DNA of 64,000 bases from Pseudomonas lurida (GCF_002563895.1 NZ_PDJB01000001.1:3269501-3333500), one strand, 5' to 3'. Shown: positions 15,601-23,674, numbered from the stretch's first letter. Translations and numbers: made by a program. The notes: generated by a model from the letters alone, not told the origin.

Positions 15601-16660
15601 GCACCTGAATCCGCAAAGCCCCCACAAGGAAACCCGCCAGTTCGCCCTGGACCTGGGCGACTCCGGGCTGACCTACGAAGCCGGCGACGCGTTGGGCGTG
15701 CGGCCGCGCAACTGCCCCGCGTTGGTCAGCGAGTTGCTTGACCTCACCCGCCTGAGTGGCAGCACCAGCGTCAACATCGACACCTTCGGCGATGTCCCCC
15801 TGCAACAGGCACTCATCCAGCATTTCGAAATTGCCCGGCCCAGCAGCGACACCTTGGCCTTCATCGCCGAGCGCAGCGCCGACCCAGGCCTCAAGCGCCT
15901 GCTCAACCCTGAGCACAAGGCCGAATTGAATGACTGGCTGTGGGGCCGACAACTGGCTGACGTGCTGCACGAATACCCCATCGAGTGCTCGGCGGACGAG
16001 CTGCTGGGCACCCTCAAGCGCCTGCAACCGCGCCTGTATTCGATCGCTTCGAGTGCCAAGGCCTTCCCGCAGGAAGTGCACCTCACCGTGGCGGCCGTGC
16101 GGTATGGCAAGCGCAAAGGCGTGTCCTCGACCTTCCTGGCCGACCGCGCCGACGACGGTGAAGTGCCGTTGTTCGTGCAGCCCTCCAAACACTTTCGCAC
16201 GCCCAGTGACGGCGAGGTGCCAATGATCATGATTGGCCCCGGGACCGGCGTTGCGCCGTTCCGCGCGTTCCTGCAAGAGCGCCGCGCACTCGGTCATCAG
16301 GGGCGCAACTGGTTGTTCTTCGGCGAACAACACGCGGCCACTGACTTCTACTATCAGGACGAACTGCAAGGCCTGCAGCGCGACGGCCTGCTCACCCACT
16401 TGAGCCTGGCGTTCTCCCGCGACCAGCCGCAAAAGGTCTACGTGCAGGACCGCATTCGCGAACACGGCGCCGAGTTGTGGCGCTGGTTGCAGGACGGCGC
16501 GAAGCTGTACATCTGCGGCGATGCCAGCCATATGGCCAAAGACGTCGAACAAGCCCTGCGCCAAGTGGCGCAAAACCACGGCGGGCTTGGCGTGGAAGGC
16601 GCGGTTGAGTACTGGCGGCAACTGAGCGAGCAGAAGCGTTACCTGCGTGATGTGTATTGA
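12677..16660 (+). CDS. nasA: Assimilatory nitrate reductase fused to a CysJ-like flavoprotein
   Basis: A 1327-residue fusion. Residues about 1-720 are a molybdopterin nitrate reductase catalytic subunit with an N-terminal 4Fe-4S motif (CPYCGVGCG, residues 10-18, and a later Cys near 46) and Mo-bis-MGD binding segments. After a linker, about 800-940 is a flavodoxin-like FMN domain (LLWASQTGNAEALAERF). About 960-1327 is a sulfite-reductase-flavoprotein-like FAD/NADPH module (RLYSIASSA, GPGTGVAPFRAFLQ) ending in the CysJ-type KRYLRDVY. Electrons can thus pass from NADPH through FAD and FMN to the Mo centre in one chain, replacing a separate ferredoxin or NasC-type partner. Such fusions are known in pseudomonads. 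It is divergent from nirBD, with matching regulatory leaders. The symbol follows usage in P. putida as I recall it. Confidence 0.93.
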   Translation: MANQSIRSVCPYCGVGCGIILQVEHNTVVKVIGDKAHPTNSGRLCTKGNTCGQAIAESGRMENAYVRQARAHDPVRIAMDTAISETARRLRHVLDTHGPDALAFYVSGQMSLESQYLINKLAKGFVRTANIESNSRLCMASAGSGYKLSLGADGPPGSYEDFDRADVFFVIGANMADCHPILFLRMMDRVKAGAKLIVVDPRRSATADKANLFLPIKPGTDLALLNGLLHLLVKNGHTDPDFIAAFTEGWEALPTFLEDYSPQRVAGITGLAEADIRQAADWIGQAAEWMSCWTMGLNQSTHGTWNTNALCNLHLATGAICRPGSGPFSLTGQPNAMGGREMGYMGPGLPGQRSVLVEADRAFIEDLWQIPHDSLPRHPGGGTVAMFEQMVAGQIKACWIICTNPVASVPNRQTVIDGLQTADLVITQDAFLDTETNRYADILLPGALWAEAEGVMINSERNLTLMQKAVDAPGEALPDWQIIARVACEMGFAEAFTYASAADVFEEIKRAWNPRTGYDIRGASYPRLREQPLQWPCASVAAAPRNPIRYRHEGTLTFATETGKAQFLARPHMPPAEMPDDAFPFVLNTGRVQHQWHTLTKTGKVATLNKLNPGPFVELHPEDAARLGIKAKDAVEIRSRRGRAVLPAVVTDRVRPGNCFAPFHWNDVFGEHLAINAVTNDAVDPISLQPEFKCCAVALARVELIDHQCLDLHAPEPEDTAMSRLDAFAQIAGIRNLPQPSLSDDERTYLAGFLSGLQSSAARQAIGVPVMPANAPLTDASRLWLNGLLGGLFSHTQAVAAPSPGVTLLWASQTGNAEALAERFAKRLRDAGITVELSAMSDFPASKLANTQTLALISSTFGDGDPPDNGEGFWHSLSTAQTRLESLRFAVLALGDPNYDQFCNHGKRLDQRLLELGATRLLERVDCDTEFEAIADAWLTRFQHALNPVKPVVLATPATLAGKTKLYGSRLLLNRHLNPQSPHKETRQFALDLGDSGLTYEAGDALGVRPRNCPALVSELLDLTRLSGSTSVNIDTFGDVPLQQALIQHFEIARPSSDTLAFIAERSADPGLKRLLNPEHKAELNDWLWGRQLADVLHEYPIECSADELLGTLKRLQPRLYSIASSAKAFPQEVHLTVAAVRYGKRKGVSSTFLADRADDGEVPLFVQPSKHFRTPSDGEVPMIMIGPGTGVAPFRAFLQERRALGHQGRNWLFFGEQHAATDFYYQDELQGLQRDGLLTHLSLAFSRDQPQKVYVQDRIREHGAELWRWLQDGAKLYICGDASHMAKDVEQALRQVAQNHGGLGVEGAVEYWRQLSEQKRYLRDVY

Positions 16661-16705
16661 TTGGATACAGAACAATGCACTGTTTGTATTGTGTACAAAA
16701 AACCC

Positions 16706-16733
16706 TAAAGGTTTGCTGATGCCGAGCCGAAAC
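16706..16733 (+). promoter_or_regulatory. Possible FliA (sigma-28) promoter of the chemoreceptor gene
   Basis: TAAA at 16706-16709 followed after 16 bases by GCCGAAAC resembles the flagellar sigma-28 consensus TAAA-N15-GCCGATAA, about 80 bases before the start. Chemoreceptors are often FliA-dependent. The spacing is one base long and the -10 has a mismatch, so this is a moderate call. Confidence 0.4.
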
Positions 16734-16810
16734 AGCAGTGATAGCAAATCGCCGCAACCCGAGTCAGGCGCGCGACGATTTGGCCGCCCTCTACGCTGAT
16801 GGTCGTCTCG

Positions 16811-18748
16811 ATGAAAATAAAAAATAAGCTGGTACTGGCATTTGTCTCTGTAGCGTTTATCCCGGTCAGCCTAGTGGCCGTGATTTCGGTCATGAATACG
16901 CGGACTCAAGCGGTCGATCAGTTCATCGATGGCAGCACCCGGGAAATCCGCCAGATCGATGGCAACATCCGTCAGTTCTTCGACGGCACACTGCAAAACG
17001 TCGATCAAATGGCCACCGATCCTGTATACACATCGGTGAACACGCTGAAGAACTACCAGCCTGCCGATGCGGCCAGTCAACCGATGCCCGCAGAGGCGCA
17101 AACGGTGATCGACCGCTTCGCCCGCTTTGGCGCCACCCATCCGGCGGCGGCGATCCTGTCCATCGGTCTCGAAGACGGCACGTACGCCAAGTGGCCGGAC
17201 GACCCGCAGTTGGCCAAGTACGACCCCCGCACCCGCCCCTGGTACAAAGCGGCGATGGCCAGCCCTGGCAAGACCGTGCGCACGCCCGCCTACTACTACG
17301 ACAAAGACGACGTGGCGCTGGTGGGCACCGCACGGGCCTTGCTGGATAACGGCAAGCCCAAGGGCGTGTTCGTGGTCAGCGTCTCGCTGAAGAACCTGAC
17401 CGAGCTGGTCAAGAGCATCAAGCTGGGCGAAAGCGGCTACGTGATGCTGATCGAAGACGGCGTGGTGCTGGTGGACCCACGCGACGCCGCCCACAGTTTC
17501 AAACCGCTCAAGGACCTCGGCGAGCCGTATGCGCAACTGGCCGACACACCTCAAGGCCCTACCGAGGTCGTGATCGATGGCGTGCGCTACATGGCCAACG
17601 TGTGGACGTCGCCCGGTCTCGGCTGGCGCTATATCGGGCTGATCGAACACCGTGAAGTCATGGCCGAAGCCACGCGCATGACCTACCTCACCGCGATCAT
17701 CGTTGGCGTGCTGGTGCTGATCTTCGGGCTGATCGCGGCGGCGTTCTCCAAGGTCATCGTCAAGCCCATCGGCCAGGTCAGCACCGGCCTGCAGTCCATC
17801 GCCCAGGGCGAAGGTGACTTGCGCCACGAACTTCACGTACAGGGCAAGGACGAAACCGCCGAACTGGCCGGCTGGTTCAACAAGTTTCTCGCGGCCATCC
17901 GCCAACTGATCCAGCATATCGGCGCGGCGTCGGCCAATCTGCAGAACGCCTCCAAGGTCAACAGTGAAGTGGCGCACAACATGAACGAGGCTGCGGGACG
18001 CCAGCGCGAGGCCGTCGAATTGGTCTCGACGGCGTTCAACGAAATGGTGGCCACCGCCAACGAAGTGGCGCGCTCATGCAGCGGTGCGGCGGAGTCCGCC
18101 GAGAACGGGCACCGTCGCGTGGCCGAGGGCAAGCAGCAGATCGAAGTCACCACCGACAACGTCAACCGCCTGGGCCGGCGTCTCACCGAGTCATCCCAGG
18201 CCATGGTCGAACTGGAGGCCGGCAGCCGCAGCATCAACCAGATCCTTGGAACCATCCGCGCGATTGCCGAACAGACCAACCTCTTGGCGCTCAACGCCGC
18301 CATCGAAGCCGCCCGTGCCGGTGACCAGGGCCGTGGCTTTGCCGTCGTGGCCGATGAAGTGCGCGCCCTGGCCAAACGCACGTCCGACTCCACTGGCGAG
18401 ATCGAGCAACTGCTCGGCACCCTGGAAAACAAGACCCAGGAAGTCACGCAAAAGATGGGCAGTTGCCTGGACCTGTCGCGGGCCAGTGTGTCCTCCATCG
18501 AAAGCGCGCGGGACAGTTTTGAAGGCATCCAGCTGTCGGTGAACGAGATCCGCGACCAGAACCTGCAGATCTCCGCCGCAGCCGAAGAACAACACAGCGT
18601 GGCCGAAGAGATCAACCGGCATATCCAGCAGATCTACGACGAAGCACGGCTGGTAGAGAGCCTCGCCAACTCGGCGCAGGACGATTCGGGGCGGCTGTCG
18701 GAGTTGTCGGATGAGCTCAATGGCTTGGTGGGTAGGTTCAAGTCCTGA
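16811..18748 (+). CDS. Methyl-accepting chemotaxis protein with a periplasmic Cache domain
   Basis: A 645-residue inner-membrane chemoreceptor. TM1 is at about 9-28 ([20 protein letters not shown]). A periplasmic dCache-like sensor covers about 30-285 ([11 protein letters not shown] and [12 protein letters not shown] are typical) and TM2 lies near 290-312. A HAMP domain follows ([20 protein letters not shown]), then a signalling domain with the highly conserved hairpin tip ([18 protein letters not shown]...). The start at 16811 (MKIKNKLV) fits the usual short cytoplasmic N-terminus better than the ATG at 16799. No pentapeptide CheR tether is seen at the C-terminus. The ligand is unknown. Its place downstream of the nitrate genes is suggestive only, since this is not the PilJ-type nitrate sensor. 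Confidence 0.93.
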   Translation: MKIKNKLVLAFVSVAFIPVSLVAVISVMNTRTQAVDQFIDGSTREIRQIDGNIRQFFDGTLQNVDQMATDPVYTSVNTLKNYQPADAASQPMPAEAQTVIDRFARFGATHPAAAILSIGLEDGTYAKWPDDPQLAKYDPRTRPWYKAAMASPGKTVRTPAYYYDKDDVALVGTARALLDNGKPKGVFVVSVSLKNLTELVKSIKLGESGYVMLIEDGVVLVDPRDAAHSFKPLKDLGEPYAQLADTPQGPTEVVIDGVRYMANVWTSPGLGWRYIGLIEHREVMAEATRMTYLTAIIVGVLVLIFGLIAAAFSKVIVKPIGQVSTGLQSIAQGEGDLRHELHVQGKDETAELAGWFNKFLAAIRQLIQHIGAASANLQNASKVNSEVAHNMNEAAGRQREAVELVSTAFNEMVATANEVARSCSGAAESAENGHRRVAEGKQQIEVTTDNVNRLGRRLTESSQAMVELEAGSRSINQILGTIRAIAEQTNLLALNAAIEAARAGDQGRGFAVVADEVRALAKRTSDSTGEIEQLLGTLENKTQEVTQKMGSCLDLSRASVSSIESARDSFEGIQLSVNEIRDQNLQISAAAEEQHSVAEEINRHIQQIYDEARLVESLANSAQDDSGRLSELSDELNGLVGRFKS

Positions 18749-18764
18749 GGAACGGCTGCGTCTA

Positions 18765-18896
18765 CGGACGCAATTTGAGCCATGGCGTAGCTCAACTGTG
18801 GGAGCTGTGTTGATCGCGGGATTTGAGTTGTGCCTGCGGACGCAATTTAAGCCATGGCGAAGCTCAACTGTGGGAGCTGTGCTGATCGCGGGATTT
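18765..18896 (+). repeat. Two direct repeats of 60 bp with a 72-bp period
   Basis: Bases 18765-18824 and 18837-18896 match at 57 of 60 positions. Each copy contains GTGGGAGCTGTG, a relative of the REP core found elsewhere in the window, plus an inner AGCTCAACTGTGGGAGCT hairpin. It lies just after the chemoreceptor stop. The short frame across it is not a credible gene. Confidence 0.75.
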
Positions 18897-18941
18897 CGGC
18901 CGCGTCTGTGAGTGCCGAAGATCGTGTGTGAAAGCTGCTGT

Positions 18942-19718
18942 CTATGTTCCCTGCGAAATCATCCAGCCCAGGAAAGCGCTAAGTCGAGCTGAGAATTTTT
19001 CGCTGTCGGCACTCGGGTTTCGGGCTTCAAACAGGAAGAATGCCACCTGAGTCACCCTCGTCGGATACCTCTGCACGAACAATGCAACATGCTCTTCAAG
19101 TGTCTGCGGCCACCCCAACGCGTTTTCCCCGCACAGTACCTGGGTGGCTCTGATCAGCTTGCGTGACGCTTCGCGCTGCAAGCGCAGTCGCTCTTGGTCG
19201 TCTCCGGCACCGGCGATGCGCGTCAGGTAGGTGGTGAGTACCGTTTCAAAGTCACCATTCACGGCCAAGGCAATGTCCAGGGACGGCCGGAAGCGCTCGA
19301 AGTGCAATGCCAGATCATTACCCCAGAGACATCGGCAATGGTGCTTGAGCCAGAACCCCCAGCTGTTTGTGTTTTCGGCAGCCAGTACCTGTGCGCGGCT
19401 GCCGATATCGAAATCGACTTTGGTGACTTGCGCATACCGCCGCTCCAACTCACACCGGACTACCTCCAGCCGCTCCCGTATCTGCAAGGTCGGCGCCTCG
19501 CGTAACACCAGCGTGAGGTCAAGGTCGCAGACACCAGGGATGGCATCGCCGCGCGCGACACTGCCATACAGGTAGATGCCGTCTACGCCCAGTTCCGGTT
19601 GCGAGAGCAAGGTGCAGGCGTCCTCGAGCAACGGCTGAAACTCAACCTGCACGGTACGATCAGGCACAGTAAGGATAAAACCGTCGGCGTCGATGCCTTT
19701 GGCGGTGGGCGCACTCAC
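18942..19718 (-). CDS. Nucleotidyltransferase-domain protein
   Basis: A 258-residue protein with a polymerase-beta-type nucleotidyltransferase domain: YLYGSVARGDAIPGVCDLDLTLVL contains the GS-x-x-RG helix turn and the D-x-D metal pair, and KVDFDIGSRAQ supplies the third acidic strand. The C-terminal half is helical, as in aminoglycoside or MNT-like nucleotidyltransferases. The GTG at 19718 is chosen because it overlaps the stop of the upstream kinase in a GTGA junction; the longer ATG frame at 19766 would overlap by 52 bases. Coupling with a small P-loop kinase suggests a two-step modification of one small molecule. The substrate is not recognisable. Confidence 0.75.
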   Translation of the reverse strand: MSAPTAKGIDADGFILTVPDRTVQVEFQPLLEDACTLLSQPELGVDGIYLYGSVARGDAIPGVCDLDLTLVLREAPTLQIRERLEVVRCELERRYAQVTKVDFDIGSRAQVLAAENTNSWGFWLKHHCRCLWGNDLALHFERFRPSLDIALAVNGDFETVLTTYLTRIAGAGDDQERLRLQREASRKLIRATQVLCGENALGWPQTLEEHVALFVQRYPTRVTQVAFFLFEARNPSADSEKFSARLSAFLGWMISQGT

Positions 19719-20194
19719 GGGCGATGCACCTCGATCACGAGCCCCTCGTTCTCGCTCGGCACACAAAAGTGACGGGTAATCAGGTCGAACTCGGCATCCG
19801 TCGCTGCGAAATCGTGCCCGCCGCGCGCATTACGTGCATGCAGGCGCGCGCGGCAGGTGTCGTCGTCCAGCGCCAGGTAATGCAGGCGGTGCTGCACCCC
19901 GGCTGCATGCGCCAGCCCCAGTAGCCATTCGCGATTGGCCAGGGTATTGGCCGGAAAATCCAGCACGACGTTGACACCTGATTCCAGCAAGCCCACTACC
20001 AGCGGCCCGACCACCCCGCGGATGCGTTGCGCACAGCGCAGATAATCCGTCACCGACAGCATGTCGCCGGGATACAGCTGTGCGAGCCAGTGGTCTTCGC
20101 TCAACAGCATCGCCGCGTACTCATGGCTCAGCTGCTTGGCGAGCGTAGATTTGCCCGAGGCGATCTTGCCGCACAGCAGATGCAGGGTCGGCAT
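19715..20194 (-). CDS. Small P-loop kinase-like ATPase
   Basis: A 159-residue AAA_33/zeta-like kinase. Walker A GKIASGKST is at residues 9-17 in LHLLCGKIASGKSTLAKQL. The NMP-binding region has SEDHWLAQLYPGD, the Walker B-like strand is GVNVVLDFPANT, and the lid-like Arg region is DDDTCRARLHARNARGG. Such proteins phosphorylate small molecules or nucleotides. I see no paired small antitoxin gene, so zeta-toxin function is unlikely. It is the upstream member of a coupled pair with the nucleotidyltransferase. Confidence 0.8.
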   Translation of the reverse strand: MPTLHLLCGKIASGKSTLAKQLSHEYAAMLLSEDHWLAQLYPGDMLSVTDYLRCAQRIRGVVGPLVVGLLESGVNVVLDFPANTLANREWLLGLAHAAGVQHRLHYLALDDDTCRARLHARNARGGHDFAATDAEFDLITRHFCVPSENEGLVIEVHRP

Positions 20195-20429
20195 GGGTGA
20201 AGGCTCCTTCTTCTAGGTTGAACGTCGCTGGCAATGCCCATAAACCACCAACGCCGGGCATCTGGCGGCGGGTCATGCAACGGCCGGGTGATCGACATCG
20301 GTGGGGATTATAGGCCCCCAACTGGACAACACTGCCAGGGATTCACGCTGGAAAATAAGTTGAATCCTGCTTTTCGGTGGCAGTCATCTATTAGGACAAC
20401 AGCGAGACGACAACGCAACGGAGGTGCTT

Positions 20430-20534
20430 ATGAACCTTGCAATGACACTCTTCAGCCTGTTTGCCGGATGGATGGCGATCGTGATTTCGATGATGTGGGG
20501 CGTGCTGAGGGTACTGCGCTGGCACCATGATTAG
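20430..20534 (+). CDS. 34-residue small membrane protein
   Basis: ATG 20430 follows GGAGGTGCTT, an excellent ribosome-binding site. The product (MNLAMTLFSLFAGWMAIVIS, then a basic RVLRWHHD tail) is one hydrophobic helix of about 24 residues with a positive C-terminus, so it should be a single-pass inner-membrane peptide. Its end overlaps the next start by eight bases, which supports real translation. Function unknown. Confidence 0.6.
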   Translation: MNLAMTLFSLFAGWMAIVISMMWGVLRVLRWHHD

Positions 20535-20838
20535 TACGCCGGATGGACGCTACTTCGTGGTCAAGGGCCAACTCTGGCGCTGCACCAACCCGGCGCTGGA
20601 CGAAGATACCCGCCAGCGTCTGGTGCATGAATTGATGGACGCGCGCCGTGCGGTCAAAGCAGCCAAGGCCTCGGGCGACCCGCAACAGTTAAGTGCAGCC
20701 CGACACCAGGTGCAGAGTGCCAAAGTCGCCCTCGGCGAACGCGGCCCCGTGTGGTGGAGCGACGGCAGCGCGGACTTCAATCGCTATCAGGTTGCCAATA
20801 CGCCGTATGCGGCGTGGTTTGAAAACATCTCGACATGA
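20527..20838 (+). CDS. Conserved small hypothetical protein
   Basis: A 103-residue soluble protein starting MISTPDGRYFVVKGQLWRCT at 20527, inside the end of the small membrane peptide gene. A central helix rich in Arg, Lys and Ala (DARRAVKAAKASGD) is followed by VALGERGPVWWSDGSADFNRY. I recall similar uncharacterised proteins in many Pseudomonas and Burkholderia genomes but no assigned function. There is no Cys pair or metal motif. Confidence 0.75.
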   Translation: MISTPDGRYFVVKGQLWRCTNPALDEDTRQRLVHELMDARRAVKAAKASGDPQQLSAARHQVQSAKVALGERGPVWWSDGSADFNRYQVANTPYAAWFENIST

Positions 20839-20939
20839 AACCCCAGTGAACTTTCTCGCAAACGCCGCGCTCCTTTCCTATGCAACGCACCCGCGCCCCT
20901 GAATCCAGGAGCACTGTTCGATAAGGAGCCGCCACCCCC

Positions 20940-21365
20940 ATGACTACCCTCCCCACCTACTACGCGACAAGACCAGGCCCGCTGCACGCGATCTTGCTTG
21001 CCGGTAGCGTACCGTTGTTCCTGGGCGCCTTGCTCAGCGACGTTGCCTATGGCCAGACGTACCAGATCCAATGGGCCAACTTCGCTTCCTGGCTGATTGC
21101 CGGCGCGTTGGTGTTCAGTGGATTCGCACTGTTGTTCGCGTTGGTCAATCTGCTTCGCGCGCAGCGTAAATCCGGACGACCTGCCGTTTACTTCCTGTTG
21201 CTACTGGCTGCCTGGGTACTGGGCCTGGTCAATGCGTTCCAACATGCCAAGGACGCGTACGCGATGATGCCCGCGGGCTTGGTGCTGTCTGTGATCGTCA
21301 CATTGCTGGCGGTGGTGGCCACGTGGATCGGCCTGACTGATTTGCGTTCGAGAGGTGCCAAATGA
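20940..21365 (+). CDS. DUF2231-type membrane protein
   Basis: A 141-residue inner-membrane protein with four predicted helices (AILLAGSVPLFLGALLSD, FASWLIAGALVFSGFALLFA, PAVYFLLLLAAWVLGLVN, LVLSVIVTLLAVVATWIG), the layout of DUF2231. The start is ATG 20940 with AAGGAG upstream. It overlaps the downstream dehydrogenase start by four bases (ATGA), so the pair forms an operon. DUF2231 proteins often accompany periplasmic redox enzymes, which suits the PQQ-type sugar dehydrogenase neighbour and may mean a membrane anchor or electron-transfer role. Confidence 0.85.
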   Translation: MTTLPTYYATRPGPLHAILLAGSVPLFLGALLSDVAYGQTYQIQWANFASWLIAGALVFSGFALLFALVNLLRAQRKSGRPAVYFLLLLAAWVLGLVNAFQHAKDAYAMMPAGLVLSVIVTLLAVVATWIGLTDLRSRGAK

Positions 21366-22654
21366 AAACGTCCAGCACACTGACCCTGTTGAGCGCCGCC
21401 TTGTTGCTGAGCGCCTGTGGCGGCGAAGGCGACAAGACCCAGGCCCGTGGCCCCGACCCCAAGCTGCCGGAACAGCAAAGCAGCCTGTTGCCGAGCATGA
21501 AGATTGCCGAGCCTGCGCCCTGGGGCGAGCAGAAACCCACGGTCCCGGAAGGCTATAGCGTCACCGCCATCGCCACCGACCTCGCGATTCCGCGCCAGAC
21601 GCTGGTATTGCCCAACGGCGACATCCTCGTCGCTGAAGGCCGTGGTGGCAGTGCAGCCAAGCTCAAGCCCAAGGATGTGATCGCCAGCCTGATCAAAGCC
21701 GAGGGCAACACCAAGGTCAAGGGCGGCAACCGCCTGACCTTGCTGCGCGATGCCGATGGGGATGGCACCTACGAACTCAAGACCGTATTCGCCGACAACC
21801 TCAATGCACCCTACGGCCTGGCGTTCGCCAACGGTAAGCTCTACGTGGCCAACCAGGACGCACTGGTGAGCTTCGACTACGCCGACGGCCAGACCAAGGC
21901 CAGCGGCCCGCCCAGTAAAGTCACTGACTTGCCGGCGCAGATCAACCATCACTGGACCAAATCCCTGGCCGTGAGCGCCGACGGAACCCAGCTCTACGTG
22001 GGGATCGGCTCCAACAGCAACGTCACCGAGCGCGGCATGGAAGTGGAGATCGATCGCGCGATGGTCTGGCAGATCGACGCCGCGACCGGCGCGCACAAAC
22101 CGTACGCTACCGGCCTGCGCAACCCGACGGCGCTGACCATCCAGCCGGACTCCGGGCAACTGTGGACCGTGGTCAACGAACGCGACGAACTCGGCCCGGA
22201 CCTGGTCCCGGACTACCTCACCTCCGTGCGTGAAGGCGCCTTCTACGGCTGGCCCTACAGCTATTGGGGCCAGAACGTCGACCCGCGCGCACAGCCGCAG
22301 AACCCCGCCAAAGTCGCCGCCGCCATCAAGCCGGACTACAGCCTTGGCTCACACGTGGCGGCACTGGGCGTGGACTTTTCCATCCCGCAAATGGGTGAGA
22401 AGTTCGCCGATGGCGTATTCGTCGGCGAGCACGGCAGTTGGAACCGCGATAATCCGGTGGGCTACAAGGTGATCTTCGTGCCCTTCAGCAATGGCAAGCC
22501 GTCCGGTGAGCCCATCGACTTTGCCACCGGCTTTCGCGGTGATGACGGCAAGACCCGAGGCCGGCCAGTGGGGGTGACGGTGGACCCGAAAGGCGCGCTG
22601 ATCATCGCCGATGACCTGGCCAATACCGTGTGGCGGGTGACGCGTAACCGCTAA
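21362..22654 (+). CDS. PQQ-dependent sugar dehydrogenase-like lipoprotein
   Basis: A 430-residue six-bladed beta-propeller of the glucose/sorbosone dehydrogenase family. An N-terminal signal with lipobox LLSAC (Cys19) predicts a lipidated envelope protein. Family markers include EGYSVTAIATDLAIPRQTLVLPNGDILVAEG, GLRNPTALTIQPDSGQLW, ERDELGPDLVPDYLTSVREGAFYGWPYSYWG and GVFVGEHGSWNR. Members oxidise aldoses with PQQ and pass electrons to the respiratory chain. It is co-transcribed with the DUF2231 membrane protein. The substrate cannot be assigned. Confidence 0.88.
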   Translation: MKTSSTLTLLSAALLLSACGGEGDKTQARGPDPKLPEQQSSLLPSMKIAEPAPWGEQKPTVPEGYSVTAIATDLAIPRQTLVLPNGDILVAEGRGGSAAKLKPKDVIASLIKAEGNTKVKGGNRLTLLRDADGDGTYELKTVFADNLNAPYGLAFANGKLYVANQDALVSFDYADGQTKASGPPSKVTDLPAQINHHWTKSLAVSADGTQLYVGIGSNSNVTERGMEVEIDRAMVWQIDAATGAHKPYATGLRNPTALTIQPDSGQLWTVVNERDELGPDLVPDYLTSVREGAFYGWPYSYWGQNVDPRAQPQNPAKVAAAIKPDYSLGSHVAALGVDFSIPQMGEKFADGVFVGEHGSWNRDNPVGYKVIFVPFSNGKPSGEPIDFATGFRGDDGKTRGRPVGVTVDPKGALIIADDLANTVWRVTRNR

Positions 22655-22663
22655 GCAAACTGT

Positions 22664-22710
22664 TTGACATGGTTGCCTGAAGCAACAATATAATTGCCTC
22701 AGGCAACCAT
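22664..22710 (+). promoter_or_regulatory. Promoter and palindromic operator of the MarR-GNAT gene
   Basis: TTGACA at 22664-22669 and TATAAT at 22689-22694 form a strong sigma-70 promoter with a 19-base spacer. Perfect inverted arms ATGGTTGCCTGA (22669-22680) and TCAGGCAACCAT (22699-22710) flank the -10. Inside each, TTGCCTGAAGCAA and TTGCCTCAGGCAA are themselves near palindromes. This is a good autoregulation site for the downstream MarR domain. Confidence 0.75.
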
Positions 22711-22724
22711 TCGAGCATTCCAGT

Positions 22725-23645
22725 ATGTCCACTCCCCTGCTTGTCGAACGCGCCGGCGTCGTGCGCGGCTTCAACCGCTTCTATACCCATCAGATCGGCG
22801 TGCTGCAGGAACACCTGCTGCAGAGCGATTATTCGCTCACCGAAATCCGCGTGATGTACGAGTTGTCTACCCGAGGCGATCTCACCAGCGCTGACCTGTG
22901 CCAGATGCTCGGCCTGGACGCGGGTTACCTGAGCCGGCTGACCAGTGGCTTCGAAAAGAAAGGCCTGATCCAGAAAGTCCGTTGCGTTACCGATGCGCGC
23001 GCGGTGCAACTGCACCTCACCGACCTCGGCCGCGCGGTGCTGGCGCCATTGGAGCAGCAAACCCAGGACGAAGTCATCGCCCTGCTCGACAGCCTGCCGG
23101 AAACCCAGCAGCAGCAACTCACCGCTGCCATGAAGCGCATCCAGGCCTTGCTGGAAGGTACCGCGCCCAGCTATCTGCTGCGCGATCCCCAGCCGGGCGA
23201 CATGGGCCTGGTGGTGCAGCAACAGGCCGCGCTGTATGCCCGGGAGTACGGCTGGAATTGGGAGTTCGAAGCGTTGGTGGCGGAAATTGTCGCCAAGTAT
23301 CTGCGCGAATTCGAGCCGGCATCCGAGCGTTGCTGGATCGCGGAAAAGGACGGTGAGGTGGTCGGCTCGGTGTTTGTGATTCGCCATGATGACACCACGG
23401 CCAAGCTGCGCATGCTCTACGTGGATGCCAGCGCTCGCGGCATGGGCATCGGCCAACGGCTGGTGGATGAGTGCGTGCGCTTTGCCCAGCAGGTCGGCTA
23501 CACACGCATGCTGCTGTGGACGGTGGATATTCTCACCGAGGCGCGCAAGCTCTATCAGAAGGCCGGGTTCGAATTGGTAGAGGAAGAACCGATGATCAGC
23601 TTCGGTAAATCCCTGGTCAGCCAGACCTGGGCCCGCGCGCTGTGA
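22725..23645 (+). CDS. MarR-GNAT fusion (HTH regulator with acetyltransferase domain)
   Basis: A 306-residue two-domain protein. Residues about 1-145 form a MarR winged helix (LTSADLCQMLGLDAGYLSRLTSGFEKKGLIQ, then DARAVQLHLTDLGRAVL). Residues about 160-305 form a GNAT domain with LRMLYVDASARGMGIGQRLVDECV as the acetyl-CoA loop (RGMGIG) and LWTVDILTEARKLYQKAGFEL. The fusion is common in proteobacteria and couples ligand modification with gene control, though targets are rarely known. A strong promoter with a large palindrome directly upstream suggests autoregulation. Confidence 0.9.
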   Translation: MSTPLLVERAGVVRGFNRFYTHQIGVLQEHLLQSDYSLTEIRVMYELSTRGDLTSADLCQMLGLDAGYLSRLTSGFEKKGLIQKVRCVTDARAVQLHLTDLGRAVLAPLEQQTQDEVIALLDSLPETQQQQLTAAMKRIQALLEGTAPSYLLRDPQPGDMGLVVQQQAALYAREYGWNWEFEALVAEIVAKYLREFEPASERCWIAEKDGEVVGSVFVIRHDDTTAKLRMLYVDASARGMGIGQRLVDECVRFAQQVGYTRMLLWTVDILTEARKLYQKAGFELVEEEPMISFGKSLVSQTWARAL

Positions 23646-23649
23646 AGCC

Positions 23650-23674
23650 GTCCCGCGCTATGACAGCGCGGGAC
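23650..23674. terminator. Hairpin between convergent MarR-GNAT and MFS genes
   Basis: GTCCCGCGCT-ATGAC-AGCGCGGGAC: a perfect ten-pair GC-rich stem between two convergent stops five and nine bases away. No T tract follows on either strand. It probably serves as a bidirectional transcript end. Confidence 0.55.

Noticed and set aside
18711..18911. 66-codon frame over the tandem repeats after the chemoreceptor
   Set aside because: It overlaps the end of the chemoreceptor gene and codes only for the translated repeat. No start signal is seen.
19715..20194. Kinase-like gene considered as a zeta toxin
   Set aside because: No epsilon-type antitoxin gene is adjacent and the partner is a nucleotidyltransferase, so a toxin-antitoxin label is not supported.
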